A DNA stretch of 64,000 nt. It comes from Neobacillus muris. GTDB lineage: Bacteria; Bacillota; Bacilli; Bacillales; Cytobacillaceae. The notes beneath the pieces were generated by a model, which did no database searches, was not told the DNA's origin, and saw nothing but the letters and a program-made list of their open reading frames with translations. Positions 42,621-52,087 of the stretch are shown piece after piece. The stretch covers positions 1 to 64,000 of the forward strand of contig NZ_CALPDF010000022.1 in the NCBI RefSeq assembly GCF_943193175.1. The letters run 5' to 3'. A program made the position numbers and the translations under genes. Numbering within the stretch: position 1 is the first letter of the stretch; every line of letters starts with the position of its first letter.

Positions 42621-43415
42621 TCAATCGGAAATAAATGAATCATGTACTCTCTTCCAAAATGGAAACGGACGAAAGCGGGCAAACCGAATTTTTTCTTCAG
42701 AAACTCGATACTGAATCGACTTAACATCCTTATGCAGCATGGTCAAGTGGTCCACTGTCACCTGGAAATCCGTGCGATTCACCGGTTTTAACATGCAAGT
42801 GTGATGGGCTGGCAGTATGAGCGGTGAGCCAACCGTTCTAAATACCCGGTTATTAATGGATGCCATTTCAGCAATTTGAATGGCATCGATGGAAGGATGG
42901 ATAATCGCTCCGCCAAGCGCTTTGTTGTATGCTGTACTCCCTGAAGGAGTCGAAACACATAGGCCGTCACCGCGAAAACGCTCAAAATGCTGTCCTCGGA
43001 TTTCTACATCCATTACCAAAGTGCCTTCCACACTTTTAACTGTCGATTCATTTAATGCCAGATATGTGGATTCCTTCCCCGCATGAGAGTAACGGATGAT
43101 CACTTCAAGCAAGGGATATTCCACGACCTGAAAGGGCGTTTTGGCAATGGCAATAACAAGCTTTTCGATTTCATCAGGGGTCCAATCTGCATAAAATCCA
43201 AGATGTCCAGTATGAATCCCGACAAATGCAGTTTTGCTTAACCGGCTGCTGTACCGGTGAAAGGCATAAAGCAAGGTTCCATCACCGCCAATGGAAATGA
43301 CAATATCCGGTTGGTCCTCATCGTATTTTAGATCAAAATCATGTAAATACGTTCTCATTTTATGCATGAGTATATTCGAATTTTGATCGCCTTTTGAGGT
43401 AATCGCAAATTTCAT
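42621..43415 (-). CDS. nadK: NAD kinase
   Basis: ATP-dependent NAD kinase (NadF/PpnK), 264 residues, making NADP+. The diacylglycerol-kinase-like nucleotide motif [13 protein letters not shown] lies at 43-55, NE-type NEST in ALNESTVKS, and the Gly-rich [19 protein letters not shown] motif near 146-164. Gene order relQ-nadK-yjbO matches B. subtilis. It starts 42 nt after relQ. Confidence 0.95.
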   Translation of the reverse strand: MKFAITSKGDQNSNILMHKMRTYLHDFDLKYDEDQPDIVISIGGDGTLLYAFHRYSSRLSKTAFVGIHTGHLGFYADWTPDEIEKLVIAIAKTPFQVVEYPLLEVIIRYSHAGKESTYLALNESTVKSVEGTLVMDVEIRGQHFERFRGDGLCVSTPSGSTAYNKALGGAIIHPSIDAIQIAEMASINNRVFRTVGSPLILPAHHTCMLKPVNRTDFQVTVDHLTMLHKDVKSIQYRVSEEKIRFARFRPFPFWKRVHDSFISD

Positions 43416-43457
43416 AATGGTTTCTCCTTGTGCTAAAAGTGCATAATAAGGGTCCGT

Positions 43458-44096
43458 TTAATTATTTTCTTCCTGTGATGCTTCTTTTTTTCTTGTAAAA
43501 AAGGCTTGGGCTTCCTTTATTTCACCACGAATAAGTGACATTTCTTCATCAAGTCGAAACGCCGCTTCAGCTGCCCGTTGCAGCCTTAGTTTAATATCTT
43601 CAGGAAACGCTCCCATATACTTGTAATTCAGTGAATGCTCAATGGTTGCCCAGAAATTCATGGCCAGTGTCCTGATTTGAATTTCTGCGAGGATTTTCTT
43701 TTCACCATGTATGGTTTGTACCGGATAGCTGATGACAACGTGATAGGACCGGTATCCGCTTGTTTTTTCATGGGAGATATAATCTCTTTCCTCCACGATT
43801 TCAAAATCGTTGCGATTTCTTAACAGTTCGACAACCCGGTGGATATCTTCCACAAACTGGCACATAATTCGCAAACCGGCTATGTCCTGCATTTCTGTTT
43901 CTAATTTATCCAAGGATATTCCCTTTTGGTTTGCCTTATCCAGAATACTTGCAATTGGCTTTACCCTGCCTGTTACAAATTCTACTGGTGTATGTGTGGA
44001 ATCGAGCTCAAACTGGCCTCTCAATCCCTTTAGTTTGACTTTAAGTTCATTTACAGCCTGCTTGTAGGGGGCTAAAAATTTGTCCCATTGCTTCAT
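43458..44096 (-). CDS. relQ: Small alarmone synthetase RelQ (YjbM)
   Basis: Small GTP pyrophosphokinase of 212 residues, making (p)ppGpp without a hydrolase domain. The synthetase core is visible: GRVKPIASILDKANQKG (substrate loop), DIAGLRIMCQFVEDI, RDYISHEKTSGYRSYHVVISYP and EIQIRTLAMNFWATIEHSLNYK. The C-terminus forms the helices of the tetramer. It starts the leftward group relQ-nadK-yjbO. Confidence 0.95.
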   Translation of the reverse strand: MKQWDKFLAPYKQAVNELKVKLKGLRGQFELDSTHTPVEFVTGRVKPIASILDKANQKGISLDKLETEMQDIAGLRIMCQFVEDIHRVVELLRNRNDFEIVEERDYISHEKTSGYRSYHVVISYPVQTIHGEKKILAEIQIRTLAMNFWATIEHSLNYKYMGAFPEDIKLRLQRAAEAAFRLDEEMSLIRGEIKEAQAFFTRKKEASQEENN

Positions 44097-44125
44097 GCCT
44101 TCACACCTCTGTCCACCAATTTGCG

Positions 44126-44485
44126 CTAAAATATTGCTTCCACCTTGGTAACCATGTCGTTTCCGTAGTTACTATTGCCTTTTATATTTGCAATCAAGTT
44201 TTCCATTTCTTCATGAAAGCCCTCGAGTTCGATTTGGTCATCCCCATATCCAATATACAAAGGAAGTTTTTGTTCCAGAGCCATTTTCAAGAAAGGCCAA
44301 ATTGCTTCAGGCAATACTATGTATGTATAATCGATTTGTTCCTCCATTATGTAAATGAATGAAAAATGGTCCGAATCTACAAGAATCTGCCCGCTTGGAA
44401 TCAGTCCCATAATCTTCTCAGCTGCCTGTAATAAAAGTTTATCATTTTGGGCAATTGCACTTATAATAGAAATACTCTTCTTCAT
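44126..44485 (-). CDS. yjbL: UPF0738 family protein YjbL
   Basis: Protein of 119 residues, UPF0738/YjbL type by position between relQ and the CYTH gene and by overall pattern (MEEQIDYTYIVLPEAIWPFLKMALEQKLPLYI). No catalytic motif is evident. ATG 44485 follows GGAGG at about 9 nt; the longer frame beginning at 44524 has no ribosome site. It lies 29 nt upstream of relQ and may be co-transcribed. Function unknown. Confidence 0.8.
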   Translation of the reverse strand: MKKSISIISAIAQNDKLLLQAAEKIMGLIPSGQILVDSDHFSFIYIMEEQIDYTYIVLPEAIWPFLKMALEQKLPLYIGYGDDQIELEGFHEEMENLIANIKGNSNYGNDMVTKVEAIF

Positions 44486-44590
44486 ATTTAATAACCTCCA
44501 TAAGATACGTATATATTTTAGCATAATTCATGAATTTCTCCCAAGAATAGCTCCAGCATAAACTAAGGATATTATGAAAGGGTGTTTGAA

Positions 44591-45178
44591 TTGTCGCAAA
44601 CGATAGAAATTGAATTTAAAAATATGCTGACGAAACAAGAATATGAGGCTTTATTGAGAAATTTTAAGCTGGATGAAAAAGACAAGTTTTCTCAGGAAAA
44701 CCATTACTTTGACACCCCCCTATTTGCATTAAAACAGCTGGGGTGTGCCTTAAGGATCAGAAATAAGCAAAATTCTTTTGAAATGACCTTGAAACAGCCT
44801 GCAGCAGTAGGGCTTTTAGAAACCAATCAATGGTTGACCAGTGAAGAAGCAAATCAAGCTATCCAATATGGAAAGCTTCCATTAGGTGCCATTAGCGGGA
44901 TCCTTGAAGATAAAGGCATTTCATTTTCAGATATTGAATATTTTGGCTCATTGGTTACCCATCGGGCAGAGACTTCCTACAAACATGGATTAATAGTGTT
45001 AGACCATAGTATTTATTTAAATCATGAAGATTACGAGTTAGAATTTGAAGTACCTGATTTTCAAGAAGGAAGAATCGAATTTTTGAAATTATTGCAATGC
45101 TGCGGCATACCTAAACGGGAAACAGAAAATAAGATCCAGCGTTTTTATCATCAAAAATACCGGATCACTTCGAATTAA
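44591..45178 (+). CDS. yjbK: CYTH-domain protein YjbK (putative triphosphate phosphohydrolase)
   Basis: CYTH/triphosphate-tunnel protein of 195 residues. The defining ExExK motif is EIEFK at the N-terminus, followed by NHYFDTPLFAL and ALRIRNKQNSFEMTLKQP, the basic and acidic residues that line the tunnel. The TTG start at 44591 is 8 nt after AAAGGG and gives MSQTIEIEFKN; the GTG at 44582 lies inside that site. Substrate is a triphosphate such as PPPi or thiamine triphosphate; unproven. Confidence 0.87.
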   Translation: MSQTIEIEFKNMLTKQEYEALLRNFKLDEKDKFSQENHYFDTPLFALKQLGCALRIRNKQNSFEMTLKQPAAVGLLETNQWLTSEEANQAIQYGKLPLGAISGILEDKGISFSDIEYFGSLVTHRAETSYKHGLIVLDHSIYLNHEDYELEFEVPDFQEGRIEFLKLLQCCGIPKRETENKIQRFYHQKYRITSN

Positions 45179-45433
45179 AACAAATGGACTAAATTTCCAT
45201 TCCATTTCTGAAAATAGATCGGCAAAATGCATACATTAAGAACATAGTCAAAAAGATAAAGTTAGTATCACAGTGCAATTCATTTGAGATATAAAATCGC
45301 CATTGATAAAATAAAGAAAAACATCTGTTATCTAGTCCATTAGTTGCAGTTAAATTCCAGCTATTTCGATATGAATGGAATTTTATTAGCGGCTTTTGTC
45401 TAGCCATTATTTGAAGTTAGAGGAGTTGTCAAC

Positions 45434-45841
45434 ATGATTGAAAACAAGCTAGCACCATTTGAGGCCATTGGGGAAGAAACGCTGCACCAACTTGTGGACA
45501 CTTTTTATGGCCTAGTTGCACAACATCCTGATCTTGCTCCAATATTCCCAAATGATTTATCAGAAACAGCTCGAAAGCAAAAACAATTCTTAACTCAATT
45601 CTTAGGCGGACCGTCCCTTTATACAAATGAGCACGGACACCCAATGCTGCGGGCCCGGCATCTTCAGTTTCCAATTACACCAAAACGTGCCCAAGCTTGG
45701 CTTTCCTGCATGAGAGAAGCGATGGATACCATAGGTTTAAATGGCCCGATAAGGGATGAATTTTTTTCAAGACTCTATCTGACTGCCCAGCATATGGTTA
45801 ATACGCCTGACAGCGGCCAGACCGATGGTGATCAATCGTGA
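45434..45841 (+). CDS. yjbI: Truncated haemoglobin, group II (YjbI/TrHbO)
   Basis: Group II truncated globin of 135 residues. The proximal His is in GARHL-type context (MLRARHLQFPITPKRAQAWLSCM), with PFEAIGEETLHQLVDTFY at the start and QFLGGPSLYTNEHGHPML in the E-F region, typical of TrHbO. GAGGAG lies upstream. Its stop overlaps the spxH start by 4 nt, as in B. subtilis yjbI-yjbH, where the globin helps protect the adaptor and oxidative-stress response. Confidence 0.93.
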   Translation: MIENKLAPFEAIGEETLHQLVDTFYGLVAQHPDLAPIFPNDLSETARKQKQFLTQFLGGPSLYTNEHGHPMLRARHLQFPITPKRAQAWLSCMREAMDTIGLNGPIRDEFFSRLYLTAQHMVNTPDSGQTDGDQS

Positions 45842-46707
45842 ATAGTCCTTCCTCTCAAAGCCAAAAGCATTTTTGTCATGGCAGTGACAGAAAGCCGATT
45901 GAAATTTATATGTTTATTGACCCGCTCAGTCCGGAATGCTGGGCTCTAGAACCAGTATTGAAGAAGCTCCGGATTGAATACGGCCGTTACTTTTCACTTA
46001 AACATGTATTATCCGGGAGATTAGCGAGTTTGAACCAAAGCAAGAAAAAAAATTATGAGAATATCGCAGAAGTTTGGGAGAAAGCCGCAAGCAAATCGGG
46101 TATAGCCGGTGACAGAAATTTATCATTTGAAAATTCAGTGACCGCTCCTTATTACGTTTCGATTGCATTAAAAGCAGCCGAACTACAGGGAAGAAGAGCA
46201 GGCAATCGCTATTTGCGCTACTTACAAGAAGTTTTATATATAGAGAGACAATATATCACGGATATCCAGACATTAATTGATTGTGCCCAAAGAGCAGGAC
46301 TTGATGTGGAAGAATTTATGAAAGACATGCATTCAGAAAGTGCTGCAAAAGCATTCCAATGCGATTTAAAAGTGACAGCCGAAATGGATGTTTGTGAAAT
46401 CCCAACCCTAGTATTTTTTAATGAAAACGTGGAAGATGAAGGGATTAAAATCACTGGGACATATCCGTATGAGGTTTATGTTCAAATCCTGGAGGAAATG
46501 TTGGCGGAAAGACCTGTCAAATCTCCCCCGCCAGCGTTAGAAACCTTTATAAAAATAAATAAATTCGTGACATCAATAGAAATTGCTTTAATTTATAACA
46601 TGCCAATCTCGCAAATAGAACGGGAAATGAAAAAATTAATCTTGAAGCAAGTGGTAGAACAAAGACCTGGAAGCTATGGCACGTATTGGAGGTACATCGC
46701 GGAATAG
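45838..46707 (+). CDS. spxH: ClpXP adaptor SpxH (YjbH)
   Basis: DsbA-like adaptor of 289 residues that delivers Spx to ClpXP for degradation. The N-terminus is His/Cys-containing (KHFCHG), then the thioredoxin-like strand EIYMFIDPLSPECWALEPVLKKL. The redox pair reads SPEC, so the first Cys expected in a CxxC is Ser here. The long helical insert and the terminal winged segment (LIYNMPISQIEREMKKL) fit the family. GTG start overlaps the globin stop. Spx and MecA are encoded 6 kb away. Confidence 0.92.
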   Translation: MNSPSSQSQKHFCHGSDRKPIEIYMFIDPLSPECWALEPVLKKLRIEYGRYFSLKHVLSGRLASLNQSKKKNYENIAEVWEKAASKSGIAGDRNLSFENSVTAPYYVSIALKAAELQGRRAGNRYLRYLQEVLYIERQYITDIQTLIDCAQRAGLDVEEFMKDMHSESAAKAFQCDLKVTAEMDVCEIPTLVFFNENVEDEGIKITGTYPYEVYVQILEEMLAERPVKSPPPALETFIKINKFVTSIEIALIYNMPISQIEREMKKLILKQVVEQRPGSYGTYWRYIAE

Positions 46708-46749
46708 CTCTTTGCTCTCCCGCCCCAAAACTATTTTCGGTAAAAAGTG

Positions 46750-46784
46750 AAAATGCCTTGCAGGGGATCTGCAAGGCATTTTTC
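46750..46784 (+). terminator. Terminator of yjbI-spxH
   Basis: Perfect 12-bp stem aatgccttgcag/ctgcaaggcatt with a 5-nt loop followed by TTTTTC. Confidence 0.9.
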
Positions 46785-46997
46785 TATTAATACGAACAAA
46801 GGGGATGGGAGAAATTTTTCACGGTCAAACAAAGGGGTATATGTTTGTTGTGATCAACTTCACGTATTTAATATATCACTCATAAATAAAGCTGGCAATA
46901 ACTATGTGCTTCTTTTCACATAATTGTCAAATTATCATAATTTCACCGAATCGAAATATAATTTACCTGTGGGACAAATTTGGGAAGGAAGGTTACC

Positions 46998-47171
46998 ATG
47001 AAACGATTTTCATTGTTGCTGATGCTAGTGTTTTTCCTTGCTTCTTTTTTCCTGCAAATACTCGCTCTATTAAAAGTTTTTCCAGTGTTAATCAGTTTTC
47101 CTCTACTATTTATAGCCATTTTCATCATCACCTTTACTTTTAATGACCGCAGGAGATTTAAGGGATTTTAA
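46998..47171 (+). CDS. Small membrane protein, unknown
   Basis: Fifty-seven residues with two hydrophobic helices (about 5-25 and 28-47) and a basic tail (NDRRRFKGF). ATG 46998 follows AAGGAAGG at 5 nt. A weak -10 TATAAT lies about 33 nt upstream. Family not recognised; the clear ribosome site and membrane profile make it a plausible gene. A hairpin shared with pepF follows it. Confidence 0.55.
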   Translation: MKRFSLLLMLVFFLASFFLQILALLKVFPVLISFPLLFIAIFIITFTFNDRRRFKGF

Positions 47172-47173
47172 TA

Positions 47174-47206
47174 AAGGGATAGCACAAATTCTGCGCCATC
47201 CCTTCC
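47174..47206. terminator. Hairpin between convergent genes
   Basis: aagggat...atccctt stem with inner gc pairs; lies in the 37-nt gap between the small membrane gene and pepF. U-tracts are weak. Confidence 0.45.
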
Positions 47207-47208
47207 TG

Positions 47209-49026
47209 TTAAGATAATAACTGTTCTAATTCACCCAGTTTTTCTTCAAATACTTTACAAGCATTTTTAATAGGTTCGGCACTATTCATGTCAACACCTG
47301 CTTTTTTCAGGACCTCAATCGGATAATCGGAGCTTCCGGCGCTCAAAAATTCGATGTAACGTTTCACTGCCGGCTCCCCTTCTTCAAGGATCTGTTTACT
47401 TAAGGCAGTGGCAGCGCTGAAACCTGTCGCATATTGGTAAACGTAATAATTATAATAGAAATGAGGGATTCTTGCCCATTCCAGCCCAATTTCTTCATCA
47501 ATTACTATGTCGTCTTCCCCAAAATACTTTTTATTTAGCTCATAATACATACTTGTTAACGAATCCGCTGTTAATGCCTCATTACTTTGGGCTTTTTGAT
47601 GGATTAAGTGTTCAAATTCCGCAAACATCGTTTGGCGGAAAACAGTGCCCCTAAAACCTTCCAAGTAGTGGTTTAGCAAGTAAATCCTCTTTTGTTCATC
47701 GTCAATCGTCTTCAGCAAATAATCATTTAACAATGCCTCATTGCATGTGGAAGCAACCTCAGCAACAAAAATGGAATAATTCCCATATGGGTATGGCTGA
47801 TTTTTTCGCGTGTAGTAGCTGTGTACCGAGTGGCCAAATTCATGGGCCAATGTAAACAAGTTATTCAGATTATCCTGCCAGTTCAACAAGATATACGGAT
47901 GTGTCCCATATGCACCTGAAGAATAAGCCCCGCTGCGTTTCCCTTTATTTTCATGCACATCAACCCATCGATTTTCGAATCCATCTTTTAAAATACTTAA
48001 GTATTCTTCGCCTAGGGGAGCTAGGCCCTTTAGAACAAGCTCTTTTGCTTCCTCATACTTAATTTCCATTTGTACATCTTTTACGAGGGGTGTATACAAA
48101 TCGTACATATGCAGCTCATTAAGCCCCAATACCTTTTTTCGGAGCTTTATATACCGATGCAGCAGGTGAAGATTTTCATTTACCGTGTTTACAAGATTAT
48201 CATAAACGGTCTCGGGAATATTATTGGAAGCAAGTGCAGCATGTCTAGCAGAATCATATTTTCGTACCCTTGCAAAGAAATTATCTTTTTTGATATTACC
48301 GCTTAGCGTACTGGCAAATGTATTTTTGAAATGCCCGTATGTTTTATAAACAGCCTTAAAAGCATCACGACGTACCCGCTGGTCTTTACTCTCCAAGAAT
48401 CGGATATAACGCCCATGGGTAATTTCAACTTCATCCCCATTTTCATCTTTAATCGAAGGGAACTCTATATCCGCATTGTTAAGCATGCCAAATGTATTGC
48501 TAGATGCATCCATTACTTCACCAGCTTCTGCTAGGAGAGCTTCCTGCTCTCCTGACAGTACATGAGGTTTTTGCAGGTTAATCTCCTCAAGAGCATGTTC
48601 ATAAAGCTTTAATTCCGGTTTTTCATTTAAAAATCCATTTACCATGCTTTCATCAATGGACAAAATTTCAGGTACAATAAAGGCAAGTTGGCTTGCTGCC
48701 TGCGCATAAAGATTTTGAATACGGCTGTCTAACCCTTGATAAAAAGAATTGGTTGTATCTTGGTCATATCTCATATGGGCATATGTATATAGCTTTCCAA
48801 GTCTTTCCAATAGCTGATCTTGATATTGCAGGGCTTTATAAAGGATCTCGGCACTTTCTCCTAATTTGCCTTCAAATTCTTTTATTCCAGGAATTAATTT
48901 GGACACCTCTTGAAATTCCTGTTCCCAATCCTGATCACTCGCAAAAATCTCTTCTAATTTCCAAGTTTCCTCTACAGGGATTTCACTTCTTGAGGGAAGT
49001 GATTTTACCGCAGCTTCGTTCGCCAT
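47209..49026 (-). CDS. pepF: Oligoendopeptidase F (PepF)
   Basis: M3-family zinc metallopeptidase, about 605 residues, cytosolic, cleaving medium-sized peptides. The zinc site is TLAHEFGHSVHS (HExxH) near residue 390, with the third ligand Glu in VAEVASTCNEALL; YSSGAYGTHPYILLNWQ is the family substrate segment. ATG 49026 follows GGAGG at 6 nt; an upstream in-frame start at 49044 lies inside that region. Position between spxH and coiA matches B. subtilis yjbG. Confidence 0.95.
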   Translation of the reverse strand: MANEAAVKSLPSRSEIPVEETWKLEEIFASDQDWEQEFQEVSKLIPGIKEFEGKLGESAEILYKALQYQDQLLERLGKLYTYAHMRYDQDTTNSFYQGLDSRIQNLYAQAASQLAFIVPEILSIDESMVNGFLNEKPELKLYEHALEEINLQKPHVLSGEQEALLAEAGEVMDASSNTFGMLNNADIEFPSIKDENGDEVEITHGRYIRFLESKDQRVRRDAFKAVYKTYGHFKNTFASTLSGNIKKDNFFARVRKYDSARHAALASNNIPETVYDNLVNTVNENLHLLHRYIKLRKKVLGLNELHMYDLYTPLVKDVQMEIKYEEAKELVLKGLAPLGEEYLSILKDGFENRWVDVHENKGKRSGAYSSGAYGTHPYILLNWQDNLNNLFTLAHEFGHSVHSYYTRKNQPYPYGNYSIFVAEVASTCNEALLNDYLLKTIDDEQKRIYLLNHYLEGFRGTVFRQTMFAEFEHLIHQKAQSNEALTADSLTSMYYELNKKYFGEDDIVIDEEIGLEWARIPHFYYNYYVYQYATGFSAATALSKQILEEGEPAVKRYIEFLSAGSSDYPIEVLKKAGVDMNSAEPIKNACKVFEEKLGELEQLLS

Positions 49027-49157
49027 TTTTATCCTCCATTCCAAATCTAGAAATATGTTGCTACCATACCATTTTATTCTTTATGTCCTGCCATTTTCCT
49101 CTTTTATGCTTGCAAATAAATGCGAATTCTCCCTATATTATGCCCAAACTTGCGGTT

Positions 49158-50366
49158 TCATTTATGGATTTTCATCACGTGGCCGTATTTCTCAAGAAAA
49201 GCCAGCTTTCTCGTTTCACTTTGGCGATTTGTTGTGGGGATAGACAACGGCTGTCTTATAAATAGGGCGTAGGATTTTTCATCAAGACTTATCATGTCAA
49301 ATTGGGCTAATAAATGGAGGTATTCCAATAACGGCTGGATAGGAACCTGTTCCTGCTCCAACTGGGGCAGATGCCTAAGGATAATTTGTTTTCGGTTGAC
49401 CCGTTTATTAAAATGACTCTTGATCTCTTCAAATGAAATAATATCACCAGCTTGCCTATTTTTCAGGACATCCAGATAGAAATAAGTCTGCCAAATGAGG
49501 GGAGGCGTTTGAATGTAGAGAGTGTGTGGGACGGGAAGCCCAATTTCGGGAGGCAGCAAGAAAAGATTAAGGGACTGCTGATAGATTTCTGAGAGAAACG
49601 GGCTGTTGCCCACATCCGCATGAACCGACCACATCATTTTGGTCCGTTCAAGATTTTTAATCCAATAAGCCATTGGGATTGGTCTGTTTATTGATCGAGG
49701 TTCCAATAACTCTTTCAGTTTCATGCTTTCAAGCTGGTGAAAGCTATGGCTGGCAAAAGCATTTTTGATTGAATAAGGCGTAATCGAGGAAACAAAATGA
49801 AAAAGCTGTTTTTCGGAGCTGTAAGCAGGAATATAAAGATTTCCGGAGGGCGAATTTCTTAAAAATAAATAATCAAAGCCCGAAAGCGTGGCAAAATCTC
49901 CTTTTCCATGTTTAAGATGGTCACTTGATATAATCCAAAGCGGCACATAATCATTTTTTAAATAACTGGCGGTCCGTTTGATAAAATCTTTTTCTGCAAT
50001 AGTAGAACACTGATATTCCAAAGCATATCTTTTTCCATTAAAATGAAACATAATATCAGGGCGCTGCTGAATCTCCCGGTCATAATGTTCCAAAATGCAT
50101 GGAATCCTTTGCCTGGCCAGCCATTGAAATAATTGCCGTTTCCCCTCCATGTGGCGGGCTGTTTCCCCCTCCAGCACTATTGAACAAGTCTCGCCTTTTT
50201 TATGGGCAAAATGAAAGATTCGTTGATCTCCTAATTTCAGCGTAACACTTTCCCCGCATATAGGACAAAGGAATTCCTCTTGAGCTCGAAGCTTCAAAAG
50301 GGTTTCCTTTCTGTAGTCCAATCCAAGGCATAGCAATTTTCCTGATTTAGTTTTTGCCGTTAACAA
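49158..50366 (-). CDS. coiA: Competence protein CoiA
   Basis: CoiA, 402 residues, needed for processing or recombination of imported DNA in competent cells. The N-terminus has a CxxC zinc-type pair (EEFLCPICGESVTLKLGDQRIFHFAHKKGETCS) and the nuclease-like core RQRIPCILEHYDREIQQRPDIMFHFNGKRYALEYQCSTI (D...E-x-Q pattern). The C-terminal half is less conserved. It lies between cls and pepF, as yjbF in B. subtilis. Confidence 0.9.
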   Translation of the reverse strand: MLTAKTKSGKLLCLGLDYRKETLLKLRAQEEFLCPICGESVTLKLGDQRIFHFAHKKGETCSIVLEGETARHMEGKRQLFQWLARQRIPCILEHYDREIQQRPDIMFHFNGKRYALEYQCSTIAEKDFIKRTASYLKNDYVPLWIISSDHLKHGKGDFATLSGFDYLFLRNSPSGNLYIPAYSSEKQLFHFVSSITPYSIKNAFASHSFHQLESMKLKELLEPRSINRPIPMAYWIKNLERTKMMWSVHADVGNSPFLSEIYQQSLNLFLLPPEIGLPVPHTLYIQTPPLIWQTYFYLDVLKNRQAGDIISFEEIKSHFNKRVNRKQIILRHLPQLEQEQVPIQPLLEYLHLLAQFDMISLDEKSYALFIRQPLSIPTTNRQSETRKLAFLEKYGHVMKIHK

Positions 50367-50430
50367 TGATTATCTCCTCCCTTTCCACCTAATACATTCT
50401 CCAATCTTGCCGAAAATCCTTTTCAAAAAA

Positions 50431-50460
50431 TAAAAACCCGTCAAATTCGACGAGTTTTTC
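50431..50460 (-). terminator. Terminator of cls
   Basis: aaaactcgtc/gacgggtttt-type 10-bp stem with one mismatch, 6-nt loop and a T-run on the - strand. Confidence 0.75.
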
Positions 50461-50484
50461 AAAGTGAACATACATAATAAATAT

Positions 50485-51996
50485 TTATAAGAGCGGAGAT
50501 AACAGCCTTGCTGTAGATTCGAGCAGCCTGTAACCAAAATGACGCTCTTGGAAAGTTTTCAAGTCAAGCTGAATCGAGTATTCAAGATCCTTTAAATATT
50601 CCGCCACTAGCTTTTCGGTACTTTTTGTCCGGAACAAAAATGCATTAACTTCAAAATTCAAATGGAAGCTTCTCATATCCATATTAGAGGTGCCAATCGA
50701 AGCAAGCTCACCATCGACAATAACAATCTTACTATGCATAAATCCCCGCTCATATTGGTATACTTTAACCCCTGCTTCCAAAAGCTCAGGAAAATAAGAC
50801 CTTGAAGCATGAAAAACAATTCGTTTGTCAGGACGATTAGGCACGAGCAGCCTTACATCAATCCCGCTTAATGCTGCGATTTTTATCGCCGAAAAAATAT
50901 CTTCATCTGGAATAAAATACGGAGATGCAATCCAAACGGACTTCCTTGCTGAACTGATCATCGAAAAGAAAATATTCTTAATGACACTCCATTCATTATC
51001 TGGTCCTCCTGCAATCAGCTGGACTCCTCCATGAGTTTCTCGTTTAATTTGGGGTGATAAATATTCCGCTGTTAAAAAGCTATGATTGGTCATATAATAC
51101 CAATCTTGCAGAAAGATAAGCTGCAGAGTACGGACCGCTTCACCTTTCAGCATTAAATGAGTATCCCGCCAAAAACCAAAACCAGGATTTCTGCCAAGAT
51201 ACTCATCACCAATATTCAGCCCGCCAACAAAGCCAATATTCCCATCAATCACAATAATCTTACGGTGGTTGCGGAAGTTAAATTTATTATTTAAAAATGG
51301 AAGTCTTACAGGTCCAAACAAAACTGTCTCCACTCCCGCTTTTTTCAATTCACCAATATATGCTTTAGAAAGCTGCCAGGAACCAACGGCATCATACATA
51401 AACCGAATCTTAACCCCTTGAAGTGCTTTTTCAATTAATATGTTTTTTATTTCCTGGCCAATTTGGTCATGGCGTATAATGTAGTATTCTAGGTGAATAT
51501 GGTGTTTTGCCCTTTTTAGTTCCGTTAAAATATGGCTAAAGGTTTCATCGCCATTGGTTAAAACCTTTGTTTCTGTATCGAAAGATATCGGACTATTTCC
51601 TAGCTTTTGAGCCAAGTTAAATAATTTCCCCTGATGTTCACCCATTAATCGCTGCTTTTCTTCACTTCTTGGGTCAGCTTCTCCCTCAACCGTTAAAAAT
51701 GCCTGCTTATCTAGAAAGTACTTCTTTCGGAACATTCTTTCTTTCCGATAGTTTCTTCCGAATAGGAGATAAAAAATAAAACCAACCAGCGGAAAACTTC
51801 CAAGGACAACAAGCCAAGTAATCGTTTGTGTAGGATGGCGGTTCTCTAAAAATATGACAAACCCAATAAACATAACAGATAACGTGATTAAAACACTTAA
51901 AAACCCTAAAATGCCACTTTCCAACCGATGCCTAAACAAAAACAAAAGAATAATAAGTGCCAACAAATAAAGAATTACCCTTACTGTGTTTTTCAG
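50485..51996 (-). CDS. cls: Cardiolipin synthase, probable CTG start
   Basis: Phospholipase D-family cardiolipin synthase of about 503 residues, condensing two phosphatidylglycerols at the membrane. Two N-terminal helices and the PLDc_N segment precede the two HKD motifs: HRKIIVIDGNIGFVGGLN and HSKIVIVDGELASIGTSN. Canonical starts begin at TTG 51966, which lacks a ribosome site. Reading upstream in frame, CTG 51996 lies 9 nt after a perfect AGGAGG and gives MKNTVRVILYLLALIILL, a normal family N-terminus. I favour CTG. Confidence 0.88.
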   Translation of the reverse strand: MKNTVRVILYLLALIILLFLFRHRLESGILGFLSVLITLSVMFIGFVIFLENRHPTQTITWLVVLGSFPLVGFIFYLLFGRNYRKERMFRKKYFLDKQAFLTVEGEADPRSEEKQRLMGEHQGKLFNLAQKLGNSPISFDTETKVLTNGDETFSHILTELKRAKHHIHLEYYIIRHDQIGQEIKNILIEKALQGVKIRFMYDAVGSWQLSKAYIGELKKAGVETVLFGPVRLPFLNNKFNFRNHRKIIVIDGNIGFVGGLNIGDEYLGRNPGFGFWRDTHLMLKGEAVRTLQLIFLQDWYYMTNHSFLTAEYLSPQIKRETHGGVQLIAGGPDNEWSVIKNIFFSMISSARKSVWIASPYFIPDEDIFSAIKIAALSGIDVRLLVPNRPDKRIVFHASRSYFPELLEAGVKVYQYERGFMHSKIVIVDGELASIGTSNMDMRSFHLNFEVNAFLFRTKSTEKLVAEYLKDLEYSIQLDLKTFQERHFGYRLLESTARLLSPLL

Positions 51997-52050
51997 TGTC
52001 GATCACCTCCTGAACAAAGGATTCATCCAGAGAATATTTCCCTGTTCAAT

Positions 52051-52080
52051 CAAAAAAACCGATTTCAATAAGAAATCGGT
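52051..52080 (-). terminator. Terminator of mecA
   Basis: accgatttc/gaaatcggt, perfect 9-bp stem with a 5-nt loop, followed by seven T residues on the - strand. Confidence 0.88.
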
Positions 52081-52087
52081 ACGTTTA

